Shown: positions 10,133-19,300 of the stretch, piece after piece
Layout: each line of letters opens with the position of its first letter
Position numbering within the stretch: position 1 is the stretch's first letter
From: Candidatus Solibacter sp.
GTDB lineage: Bacteria > Acidobacteriota > Terriglobia > Bryobacterales > Bryobacteraceae
Length of the DNA: 38,859 bases
Assembly (NCBI GenBank): GCA_025358475.1
Contig: JANYJN010000662.1
Location: 1-38,859 of the forward strand
Reading direction: 5' to 3'
The notes under the pieces: model-generated
Databases searched by the model: none
What the model was told of the DNA's origin: nothing
The model's input: the letters and a program-made list of their open reading frames with translations, nothing else
Translations under genes and position numbers: made by a program

Positions 10133-11194
10133 TCAATTCCCGCCCGACGGCGCCGCGATCGGCACTCCCACCGAGACCGGCCTCCCGAAATCCGGCATGC
10201 CGTCCGGCTTCCACGTGAACGGCTGTGCGCGCGGCGCACGGCGATTACCGCACCCCTGTTGAGGCTCCGAATTGGCATGGTACAGGATCCAGTCCTCCTT
10301 GCCGTCCGGCGATTGGAAGAAGCTGTTGTGGCCGGTGCCGTAGGCGTGAGCCTCCGGAGAGAGCCAAAATACCGGCGCCGGACTCTTTTTCCAGGAGGCC
10401 GGATCCATCAGGTTACTTCCGACGGAGGCGGTCAGGATTCCAAGCGAGTAGTAGTCGGTCCAGCATCCGCCGGCGGAGTAGACCAGGAAAATGCGGTTGC
10501 CGTGCCGCAAAATCTCAGGCCCCTCGTTTACATCGACGTGGATCGGGTTAGCCGGGTCTGCGCCGGGATTCGCCTCGGTAGCCACTTGCGGTCTAAGATC
10601 CCCAATTTTCTCCCAAGGGTACGCTGGCGCGGAAATGCGGACCCGACTGCCCTTGACAGTATTCGGGTTCGAAAGTTCCGCTATATAAAGGTTCTGCCCG
10701 CCGTTAACTTCTGCCTCCCAACCGGACCAGACCATATAGAGTCGCGAGTCCTGCTCGAACACGGTGGCGTCGATGGCCCACCGGTCGGAAGGGTCAGCGA
10801 CCTTGCCCAGCATCCGCCATTCACCGTCCAGCGGGTCGGCAGCCGCGTTTTCCAATACCCAGATCCGGTGGGTCGCGTTTCGTCCGCCATCCGCGGCGAA
10901 ATAGATGTACCACTTGCCGCGCAAGAAATGCAGTTCGGGCGCCCAGATGTCGTGAGAGTAGGGGCCGCTCGCGGGAGGTCGCCAGACTGTCTTCTTCCCG
11001 GCGGTCGCGAGCGCGGAGATGCTCCTCGTTTTCCAGATTACGAGGCTCGATCCTGTCGTGTTCATGTAGTAGTAAAAACCGTTGCGAGAGGTAATCCAGG
11101 GATCGGCGCCCGAAGGCAGCAGGGGGTTAACCAACTTGCTCTGCCCCATGGCGCTACCCACCAGCAGCCACAAGAGGCACCAGATGCGATTCAT
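10133..11194 (-). CDS. Glycoside hydrolase family 43-like protein (arabinofuranosidase/xylosidase type), secreted
   Basis: Start MNRIWCLLWLLVGSAMGQ at 11194; NPLLPSGADPWITSRNGFYYYMNTTG, SHDIWAPELHFLRGKWYIYFAA, AIDATVFEQDSRLYMVWSGWE, NEGPEILRHGNRIFLVYSA, YGTGHNSFFQSPDGKEDWILYHA. Confidence 0.9.
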   Translation of the reverse strand: MNRIWCLLWLLVGSAMGQSKLVNPLLPSGADPWITSRNGFYYYMNTTGSSLVIWKTRSISALATAGKKTVWRPPASGPYSHDIWAPELHFLRGKWYIYFAADGGRNATHRIWVLENAAADPLDGEWRMLGKVADPSDRWAIDATVFEQDSRLYMVWSGWEAEVNGGQNLYIAELSNPNTVKGSRVRISAPAYPWEKIGDLRPQVATEANPGADPANPIHVDVNEGPEILRHGNRIFLVYSAGGCWTDYYSLGILTASVGSNLMDPASWKKSPAPVFWLSPEAHAYGTGHNSFFQSPDGKEDWILYHANSEPQQGCGNRRAPRAQPFTWKPDGMPDFGRPVSVGVPIAAPSGGN

Positions 11195-11204
11195 CCCGAC
11201 ACCA

Positions 11205-11720
11205 TAGCACGGCCTTTGGACGAGATGGGGAAGGAGCGCTACAGCGCGCGGCGACTGCTGCTGCCCTCCGCTCAGCGAGCAGTGATAAACGCCCTCGTCC
11301 AGCAGGGTGGCATCCACCGCGGCTGGCGAGCGGTCTTGGAAGCGTTCCTCCTGCAGGCAGGTGAGCACCGCTTTCCGCTCCGGCAGGCTGAGAGTACGGG
11401 CCGAAACTGCGTTCTTAGATGGACCGAAGATGGGCCGCTGCCGCCGGAAGAAAGACGACCGGGGAAGGCCAGGAACGGCACAGGCGGCTTGCACGCCAAT
11501 CACCGGGGACAACTCGTTGACGGCCTCCATCAGAGTTGCGGCTCCCGGTCCGGCGTGCAGAGCGGGCGACCCAACAGAGCGGCCACTGTTTTTTAAATGT
11601 CGATGACGTTTTCCGCTTTACGCAGTTCCTCACTGAGGTGCTGATTCTCGCGACGCAGCTTCTGGTTTTCTTCGTCGAGCGCGCTACGCTTGGATTTGGG
11701 ACCACGTTTCTAGGGAGTCA
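11205..11720 (-). mobile_element. IS3-family-like transposase remnant, degraded
   Basis: Minus frames: KRGPKSKRSALDEENQKLRRENQHLSEELRKAENVIDI* then MEAVNELSPVIGVQAACAVPGLPRSSFFRRQR...LSLPERKAVLTCLQEERFQDRSPAAVDATLLDEGVYHCS, resembling OrfA coiled-coil plus OrfB N-terminus; stop and frameshift, no DDE domain. Confidence 0.7.
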
Positions 11721-12039
11721 AAGCATGCAGGACCCCCGCGGTGCGGTCGTGCCGCGTCCCGGGAAATCTCCGAATTCACGGGCAGCACCACACCGTACAC
11801 AATCCCGGCATTCATATCGGCAGTGAGATGCTCGTTGGGATACCTCGCCGCCCCGATCGGCGTGTCTCCCATGCCCGGATCCTGGTTGCTGTGGACGCTT
11901 GGTATAGCGTCCAGAAGCAGCGGGCAGCCTAGCTCCCGAAAAGACCAATATCAAAAAGTACGCCTATATTCCTTATAATGTATAGAAACTAAATCATATA
12001 TCTACTGGTATTATCTCTGACTTCTTTCCACTGGCTGCG

Positions 12040-12068
12040 TTGACTATCACTCATCCGAATTCTACAAT
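12040..12068 (+). promoter_or_regulatory. Sigma70-type promoter of the GntR regulator, with inverted repeat TCTACA-ATGG-TGTAGA (12061-12076) over the -10
   Basis: TTGACT (12040-12045) - 17 nt - TACAAT (12063-12068). Confidence 0.7.
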
Positions 12069-12084
12069 GGTGTAGACCTTCTGT

Positions 12085-12846
12085 ATGCCCTTGACCGCTT
12101 CGAGAGACCGGAAACCTAGAAAGCCTCGATTCCAGACGATCGGGAGGAAGGATGGCCTCGTAGCGCGGGTGGTACAGGCCGTCGAGCGCCAGATTCTCGA
12201 CGGACGCCTTCCCGTCGGCACGCGACTGCCACCCGAACGCGAACTTGCCGAAAGCTTGGTGGTAAGCCGGCCCGTGGTCCGAGAGGCCGTGGGGGTCCTG
12301 GTGACAAAAGGCCTGCTGGAGACGCGCCACGGGATTGGGACTACCGTTCGGGCAGTTACTCACGACGAGGTCACCAAGCCCCTCAAGTTGTTTCTGCGGA
12401 CTTCCGTTCAGGAGGTAAATGTCGAGCATCTGCATCAGGTCCGCTCAATGCTCGAAGTTGAAAATGCCGGTTTGGCCGCCAGCCAGAGAACCGACGAAGA
12501 CGTTTCGGATCTGACCCGACTCTGTGAAGAGATGCAAATGGCGGCAGATGACGCGGAGCGGTTTGCACTTCGGGACTCCGAGTTTCATCGGCGTCTGGTC
12601 CAGACTACGCACAATCCGCTGATGATTCTATTGCTCGATTCCATCCAGCAGATGACTGCTGAAGTGCGGGTCTTGGTTGGCCGTCAGCCCCACCTCTTTG
12701 AGCGCGTGATGCCGAGCCACTTTCGAATTCTGGAATGCGTCACTGCGCAGGACCGCGACGGTGCGTGTGCTGCCATGCGCGAGCATCTCGATATCGCACT
12801 AACAATCCAGCGGGAACTGATACAAAGCCAGACGACGACCGCGTGA
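12085..12846 (+). CDS. GntR-family transcriptional regulator, FadR/FCD subfamily
   Basis: Winged helix VVQAVERQILDGRLPVGTRLPPERELAESLVVSRPVVREAVGVLVTKGLLETRHGIGTTV; FCD-type all-helical C-terminus with EFHRRLVQTTHNPLM. Confidence 0.93.
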   Translation: MPLTASRDRKPRKPRFQTIGRKDGLVARVVQAVERQILDGRLPVGTRLPPERELAESLVVSRPVVREAVGVLVTKGLLETRHGIGTTVRAVTHDEVTKPLKLFLRTSVQEVNVEHLHQVRSMLEVENAGLAASQRTDEDVSDLTRLCEEMQMAADDAERFALRDSEFHRRLVQTTHNPLMILLLDSIQQMTAEVRVLVGRQPHLFERVMPSHFRILECVTAQDRDGACAAMREHLDIALTIQRELIQSQTTTA

Positions 12847-12974
12847 GTTGTTCGAGTTCGATGTTTCAGACGCTCAATGCTCCGGCGCGCAGCAGCACGC
12901 AAATCGCGTTGTCCCAGCAGTAGAGCTCGAAGGGCCAGGGCGAGTGACGTAATATTCAGCGTCTCGAACATCCT

Positions 12975-13070
12975 ACCGTCCTGGCGATCGATGCGGCGGG
13001 AATGTCCGTTGCGTTTCCGGTCGGTGCCGAACTTGCTCTGATGATCGGCACTAGTGCGAGCTATCGGTAA
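12975..13070 (+). pseudogene. Fragment of a GRP/RhaT-like sugar transporter
   Basis: Frame reads VLAIDAAGMSVAFPVGAELALMIGTSASYR*; matches VVAIDAAGMSVAFPVGVGLALVIGTVQSY in the intact transporter at 33552..34547. Confidence 0.8.
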
Positions 13071-13562
13071 CTAGGCGCGTGCGAACTTTCGTGCCGCCAC
13101 ACGATGGACTGCACCAACGATGCTCTCCACACTCATCCCATACTTCTGGAGTAGATCCGGGTAGGGGCCACTCTCCTCAAAGGTATCCGCAATCCCGACC
13201 CGTTCCACGGGAACCGGACGCGTTTGAACCAAGCGTTCGGACACGGCGCCGTCTAGACCCCCAATTATGGAGTGCTCTTCCGCTCTCACGATAGCTCGGG
13301 TTTCACGAGCGCAACGTTCCACCAGTGCGTCGTCCAAGGGTTTGACCGTGTGCATTTCCACAACACGCACCGACATCCCCTCCCCGGCAAGGATCTGAGC
13401 CGCTTCAATGGACCGCGATACCATCATCCCGCAGGCGATGATCGTAGCCTCGGTGCCATCCATTAGCGTGATCCCTTTACCGATTTCGTGTTCATAATCG
13501 CCTCCGAAGATTTGAGGGACTTCGTTGCTATAATGGTATGACCTCGTACATCTGACCGCCAA
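13071..13562 (-). pseudogene. Transketolase C-terminal domain, N-terminally truncated
   Basis: NEVPQIFGGDYEHEIGKGITLMDGTEATIIACGMMVSRSIEAAQILAGEGMSVRVVEMHTVKPLDDALVERCARETRAIVRAEEHSIIGGLDGAVSE is a transketolase C-terminal domain; pyrimidine-binding and ThDP-binding regions are absent upstream. Confidence 0.8.
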
Positions 13563-13565
13563 GGA

Positions 13566-13594
13566 TTGACATTCCAGCGCGGTGATTCTACAAT
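13566..13594 (+). promoter_or_regulatory. Sigma70-type promoter
   Basis: TTGACA (13566-13571) - 17 nt - TACAAT (13589-13594). Confidence 0.72.
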
Positions 13595-13621
13595 CGTTTC
13601 GGTTAGGGATTCATACGCACG

Positions 13622-13768
13622 GTGAGCACGAGAGGTTCTCTAAAGCGCGAGTTTTCCGAGGCTCTGGCGGTCCGCCAGCAAAAGGGCATGGAACCCACGA
13701 TGAAAAAAGAGAACTCGATGGTTGAGATTTTCGGCGATGCGCGCGCGACAATCGGAGTTCGGCAGTGA
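13622..13768 (+). CDS. Small ORF (48 aa, GTG start), possibly the 5' stub of a larger gene
   Basis: MSTRGSLKREFSEALAVRQQKGMEPTMKKENSMVEIFGDARATIGVRQ; its TGA overlaps the GTG start of the next gene (GTGA), just downstream of the 13566-13594 promoter. Confidence 0.4.
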   Translation: MSTRGSLKREFSEALAVRQQKGMEPTMKKENSMVEIFGDARATIGVRQ

Positions 13769-14604
13769 AGATCGGACTCGCCGTTTCCACCGCCGATGCG
13801 TTGCCGAGCGCGTTCGTCGCGATGCGGGACGATCTCGGCCGCTGCATCGATCGCTGCGCCGATCTCGGTTATGATGGCGTTGAGTTCGCGCTGCGTCATC
13901 CGTCCCAAGTGGATGTGCCTCGAATTAAACGGCGGCTCTCGGTCACTGGACTCCAAGTGCCGTGCATCTCAAGCGGGCAGGTTTTCGCAGCGGACCACTT
14001 GTATTTTACTCATCCGGACCCGACCGTTCGCGATCAAGCGGTGGAACGAATCGCTGATATGATCCGCCTGGCGGCGGAATTCGGCGCAATGGTCAACACT
14101 GGGCGTGTCCGCGGCGTGGTTCACGTCGGCGAGGCTCCAGAGACTGCGCGCCGACGCTATCTCGATTGCATCCACCGCTGCGCCGATATCGCCGAACCGC
14201 TCGGCGTGGAACTGATCGTTGAGCCCGTGAACCGGTACGAAGTAAACTTCGTCAACAACTGCACCGAGGGCCTCGCAATCGTCCGCGAGTGTGGGCGCCG
14301 GTGCGTTCGGCTGATGCCGGACTTATTCCACATGAACATTGAAGACGCCTCGTTTCGCGACGCGCTCACGGCCGCGCGGGATTTCATCGGGTATGTGCAT
14401 GTGGCCGATTCGAATCGCCTCGCGCCCGGATGGGGACACATGCCGTTCGACGAGATCTTCGGGATACTGAAAGACATCGGTTACGATGGCTGGATAACGG
14501 CTGAGATCCTGCCTCAGCCGGACCCGGACTCGGCTGCCCGGCAGTCAGTGCGGTTCCTGCGCGCCCGGTTTGAAGCACGGCTCGTGACTCAATCCGGCCA
14601 TTGA
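13765..14604 (+). CDS. Sugar phosphate isomerase/epimerase, xylose isomerase-like TIM barrel (AP2Ec)
   Basis: DRCADLGYDGVEFALRHPSQ, ELIVEPVNRYEVNFVNN, LMPDLFHMNIEDASF, YVHVADSNRLAPGWGHMPFDEIFGILKDIGYDGWITAEILP. Confidence 0.92.
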   Translation: MKIGLAVSTADALPSAFVAMRDDLGRCIDRCADLGYDGVEFALRHPSQVDVPRIKRRLSVTGLQVPCISSGQVFAADHLYFTHPDPTVRDQAVERIADMIRLAAEFGAMVNTGRVRGVVHVGEAPETARRRYLDCIHRCADIAEPLGVELIVEPVNRYEVNFVNNCTEGLAIVRECGRRCVRLMPDLFHMNIEDASFRDALTAARDFIGYVHVADSNRLAPGWGHMPFDEIFGILKDIGYDGWITAEILPQPDPDSAARQSVRFLRARFEARLVTQSGH

Positions 14605-14697
14605 AAAAGCGAGTGCGGTGCGCAGATTTGCGATGGACGCCGCCTCCGCCCGCAATCGCGCACGAATCGCCAGCCGGGCAAGGCGGGCCGCGGATGT

Positions 14698-15490
14698 TTA
14701 CGCTACCTTGTTCTGAGGTACACCCGGAGCTACCCGCGTCAGCAGAATTACGATGACCGAAGCCGGATGGAGCAGTCCCGCCACCAGAAAGACCGGACCA
14801 TAGCTGCCGAAATTCGTGAGCATCGCTCCTACGGCTAGGTTGAATAGCATGGCGCCGAACGATCCCGAAGCACTCACCAATCCTGTAACCGCGCCCACGG
14901 CTTCAGGCGGGAACAGGTCTGCCGCCAGCGTCTGCATGATGGTCGACCAGAAACCATCAACCAAACCACGCTCCAGGAGAAGCCCAGCGCTCCGGTCACT
15001 AGAAACACCCACCGCTATCCGAGCGACGTCGCGATCGCGGCGATCAGCGGAGGCGCAATCACGGCGCCCACACTGGAACCCGTGTTGAAAAGACCGAACG
15101 CAAAGGAGCGATCCTCAACCGGGAACCACTCCGCCACTGCCTTCGCCGAGCCCGGAAAACCACCGCCCTCGCCCAGTCCCAGAGCGAAGCGCACCACTCC
15201 GAGCTGCGTCACGCTACCAGCAAGCCCATGCAGGGCATTCGCCGCGGACCACCAGACGATCATCAGCGCGTAACCCCAGCGTGCACCGAACCGGTCCAGA
15301 ATCCGGCCTCCTACGGCATACATCGAGCCGTACGCCAGCAGGAAGAGAAATTGCAGGTGCGCGTACTGCGCATCGGAAATCGGGATGGTTTCTGAATCTC
15401 GCTGATGGCGACGGGGAGGTTCTGGCGGTCGAGATAGTTGATCGCGGTCGCCGTAGCCAGCAGTCCGGCGATCCACCATCGTTTGTGCAT
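14698..15490 (-). pseudogene. MFS transporter (hexuronate/sugar-acid ExuT-like), frameshifted with internal deletion
   Basis: MHKRWWIAGLLATATAINYLDRQNLPVAISEIQK, frameshift, ETIPISDAQYAHLQFLFLLAYGSMYAVGGRILDRFGARWGYALMIVWWS...EGGGFPGSAKAVAEWFPVEDRSFAFGLFNTGSSVGAVIAPPL, then a jump to GFWSTIMQTLAADLFPPEAVGAVTGLVSASGSFGAMLFN. Confidence 0.85.
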
Positions 15491-15506
15491 CGGACGCTCG
15501 CTTCTA

Positions 15507-15670
15507 TTCCGCTGCTGTTGCGTGTTGCTGCTTCTGGATGACTTCGGCCAGTGTCGCCGGGACGATCTCCAGGTACTCGCTCGTGCCCGCGCTGAAGAGT
15601 GCCTGCGCTTTTTGCTTAACCATCGAAGCCATACGAATGCCGGATTCAATGGTTTTGATTGTAGGTCCAC
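15507..15670 (-). pseudogene. C-terminal stub of an unidentified protein upstream of the MFS remnant
   Basis: Frame reads GGPTIKTIESGIRMASMVKQKAQALFSAGTSEYLEIVPATLAEVIQKQQHATAAE*; no plausible start upstream, abuts the AT-rich rpiB promoter region. Confidence 0.4.
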
Positions 15671-15753
15671 CGGCCTGGCAAGTCAATAAAATTGGTAAGA
15701 GGTAAGTGGTAATACGACATATTAAGAACTTTAGTTTGTTATGGTTAAATAAA

Positions 15754-15787
15754 ATATGTTGACAACATATGTGAGTCGACATAGAAT
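15754..15787 (+). promoter_or_regulatory. Sigma70 promoter with perfect operator-like palindrome ATATGTTG-A-CAACATAT (15754-15770) over the -35
   Basis: TTGACA (15759-15764) - 17 nt - TAGAAT (15782-15787); 8-bp perfect inverted repeat around a central A. Confidence 0.8.
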
Positions 15788-15803
15788 CGACGTCGAAGAG
15801 TAT

Positions 15804-16307
15804 ATGGCGAACGTTTCCGAGAGGATCTGGATTGGCTGCGACCACGGCGGTTTCGAGTTGAAGCAACACGTCCTCAAGTTTCTTGAGAGCCGCTCTCTGG
15901 AATTCCATGACGTTGGCTGTCACTCCACGGAGATTGTGCGCTACCCCTACGTCGCCGCCCAGGTTGCCGCGGCGGTTGTCCGTGGCGAGGCGCAGCGCGG
16001 CATATTGATTTGCTCCACCGGGATTGGGATGAGCATTATCGCCAACCGGTATCGCGGTGTGCGTGCGTCGCTATGCACCAGCACATACATGGGAAAGATG
16101 ACACGGGCACACAACGATTCGAACGTGCTTTGTCTGGGGGGCAAAATCACGGGACCGTTCGAGGCATTGGACATTCTGGATGCATGGATCGTGACGCCTT
16201 ACGAGGGCGGGCGTCACGACATTTCACTCGGACTCATTCGGGATGCCGAAACGGCCCTTTCGATTTGCGGCATCTGGGAGCCGGCAGATCCGATGGTCCC
16301 TCAATAG
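15804..16307 (+). CDS. rpiB: RpiB/LacA/LacB-family sugar-phosphate isomerase
   Basis: WIGCDHGGFELKQHVLKFLE, GILICSTGIGMSIIANRYRGVRASLC, ARAHNDSNVLCLGG-type motif. Start placed at 15804 because the promoter occupies 15759-15787. Confidence 0.92.
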   Translation: MANVSERIWIGCDHGGFELKQHVLKFLESRSLEFHDVGCHSTEIVRYPYVAAQVAAAVVRGEAQRGILICSTGIGMSIIANRYRGVRASLCTSTYMGKMTRAHNDSNVLCLGGKITGPFEALDILDAWIVTPYEGGRHDISLGLIRDAETALSICGIWEPADPMVPQ

Positions 16308-16355
16308 GGAACGGAAATAGAGGTCAGAGAATTGCACCCATAGTGGGAGGAGTTT

Positions 16356-19300
16356 ATGCAGAAACGAAGTCTCTGGGCCGCGGTACTACTGGCAATGAGT
16401 TTCGCGTTTCATGCCGGCGCCCAATTCAACGGCAGTATAGAAGGAACGGTCACGGACCCAAGCAAGGCCGGCGTGCCGGAAGCGCAGGTAATCCTGGTCC
16501 AGGAGTCCACGCAGGTGACCCAGCGGGCCACCACATCTGAAAGCGGGTTCTTCCGGATCGCGCAACTACCACCTGGTCCGTACCGGCTGGAAGTCAGCCG
16601 GGGCGGATTCAAGACCTGGGTACAGACGCGCCTCATACTTGCCGGCGGTGAGGCCCGTACCGTATACCCGCTGTTGGCGGTGGGCGAGCAGATATCCAAG
16701 ATGGAAGTGACGGCAACGGCGAACGCCATCGAGACCGCCAAGACGAACGTCACGCGCTCAATCGAGGGAAAGACCATCGAGGAAGTGCCCAGCGTGGGTC
16801 GCAATGCCTACGCCGCAGTGTTGTGGCTCGCTCCGGGGGTCACCGGCAGCGGCCAATTATTCGGCAGCGGATCGGCGAACGCCCAGGACAGTTTCCAGAA
16901 TGAGCCGGGATACCAGATTAACGCGGCCGGCCAGCGGCAGGAGCAGAACGAGTACGATGTCGACGGCACCAGCGTGAACGGCAACTCGCGGGACGGAATC
17001 GCCAACCTCACACCGGAAGCGGACACCATCCAGGAGATCCGAGTGTCGGCGAATTCCTTCTCGGCCGAGAAGGGGCGCAATAGCGGAGCGCTGGTCGAAG
17101 TGTTCACCAAGTCCGGCACGAACCAGTATCACGGGACGCTTTCGGAGTTTCACACCGACAACGCGATGACCGCCCGCACGGAGTTTCAGACCAAGCTTCC
17201 CGCCACGCGCCGCAATGAGTACGGATTCACCGCGGGCGGTCCGGTAATCAAGAACAAGACGTTCATCTTCGGCAGCTTCTTTCGGCTGAACGCATCGGCG
17301 GCTTCCACCTCGGTCGTGCGTGAGGAGACCCCGCAGTTTGTCAGTTTCGTCCAGTCCCAGTTCCCCAATTCCCTGGCCGCGAAATTTTTCGCGCTGGACC
17401 CGCCGGCCGCGCCTCCGACCGCGTCCTTCATCACTGTGGCTCAGGTCCAGCAGACCAACCCGGGCAGCTTTCCCAACGGCATCTTCCCCTCCAACCTGCT
17501 GGCGGTGGGAACGGCCACCTTCACGCTGGTTTCGTCGCAACCTTCGCAACAGTGGAACCTGCGCGTTGACCAGAATTTGCACGGGTACAAGGACCGGGTC
17601 TACTTCAACTCGTACCGTACGTGGGAACATGCGTGGATCACTAACCCGCGACCGAACCTGGCCTACCCGTATCCCAACACCGGCATCTTCGCCCGGTTGA
17701 GCTGGACGCACACCTTCACGTCGACACTGCTGAACGAAGCATCGTTCTCGCTGGTGCGTGCCGGCGGCAACTACCCTTCCGCGCCAGGCGATGCTGCCAA
17801 CCTCCCGAACACCGGCATTACGGGCGTCGGCGCAGGCTTCGGCCAGGCCGGTCCGTACCGCTACCAGCACAACAACTTCGTGATCCATGACGGAGTGAGC
17901 TGGATGCACGGTGGCCACCAGGTGAAGGTCGGTATCGATCTCGACCGCCAGCGGGGCTACGCGGTGCAATCCAACCTGTCGCACCCCTCGTTTTCTTTCT
18001 CGAATATCCTCGACTTCTCGCAGGACTTGCCGTTCTCGCAATCAGGCCCGACCCTTGATATCGCGAAGGGTACTACGGCTCTCAACCTGTACCGCAAGCT
18101 GTACAGTCTTTACACGGGTCTATATGTGCAGGATGACTGGAAGGTGAGCAAAAAGCTGACCATTAACGCAGGCATGCGCTGGGACTACTTCGGCCACTGG
18201 GCTACCGGCCACCAAGGCGATATTCCCTTCCCGCTGTTCACTCTCGGCCCGGGCGCGACGTTTGCGCAGCAGGTCGCCAGCGGCACCATGCAAGTGCGCG
18301 GCAGCGGCTACTTCGCCGAAAACAAGCCAAGCGGGCTGGCGCCGCGCATCGGCCTGGCGTGGGACGTGTTCGGTAACGGCTCCACTTCGATTCGCGCGGC
18401 CTACGGCATCTTCTACAGCCGCGTCGGCAACCTCTCGTATGCCACCAGCGGGGGTGCCAACACCAATGCGCCGGCGTTCGGTTCTCCGTCTGTGAACATC
18501 CTGCAGCCGGGAGCGCAACTCGGCTACCAGTTGGGCTCGTTGGGTGGTTACTACTTCCCGCCGCCGCCGGGGTTTAGTTTCCAGATTGGCCCGGCAGGCA
18601 ACATCGTCGGCACCCGCGTCTCAGTCGGCGGGATGGATACTAATCCCAAGCAGCCCACCACCCAGGACTACACCTTCACCATCCAGCGCAGATTGGGCGG
18701 CAACTTCGTGGTGGAGGCGGACTATCTGGGTACCCACAGCACACATCTTTACACCCAGACCGACATCAACCGCTTCGCTGGGAACCTGATCGCCAATGGT
18801 TCGCTGACGCGGCTAAATCCTTACTTCGGATCCATTATTTACGGCCAGACGATCGGCACGTCGAAGGCCAACATCTTCTCGTTCGTGGTGGCGCGGCGCT
18901 TCGCGCACGGATGGTCGGCACAGGCGATCTTCTCCAAAGGAAGGGCACTCGATGCCGACAGCAGCAACGACAACGGCGTGGCCAACGGCCAGCGCATCCA
19001 GAACGTGGCGAACATCAACGGGCAGTGGGGACGGGCGGACTACGACGTCAAAAACAGGGTGGCGCTGGACAGCGTGTGGGAGATCCCGACTCCCTTCCGG
19101 TCGGGCATCCTGAAGCAGACGCTGGGGAACTGGCGCATTTCGACAACCGGGATCTTCCAGAGCGGGCAGCCGTTCAGCGTGTACACGAGCGCGAGCTATC
19201 CGAGCGGCGACTACAACGCCGACGGCTACAACTACGACCAGCCGAACTCTCCCGCATTCGGTAATTCCATTTCGGTATCCCGTAGCGCCTTCCTCAGCGG

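Noticed and set aside
10037-11596. 519-aa plus-strand ORF opposite GH43
   Set aside because: Shadow of GH43 and the IS3 remnant on the other strand; no domain motifs.
11684-11954. Minus-strand peptide GMGDTPIGAARYPNEHLTADMNAGIVYGVVLPVNSE
   Set aside because: Looks like a gene fragment but no family could be recognised; too short and broken to call.
16857-18041. 394-aa minus-strand ORF inside TonB receptor 2
   Set aside because: Same antisense GC artefact; composition is Arg/Val-rich and no domain is readable.
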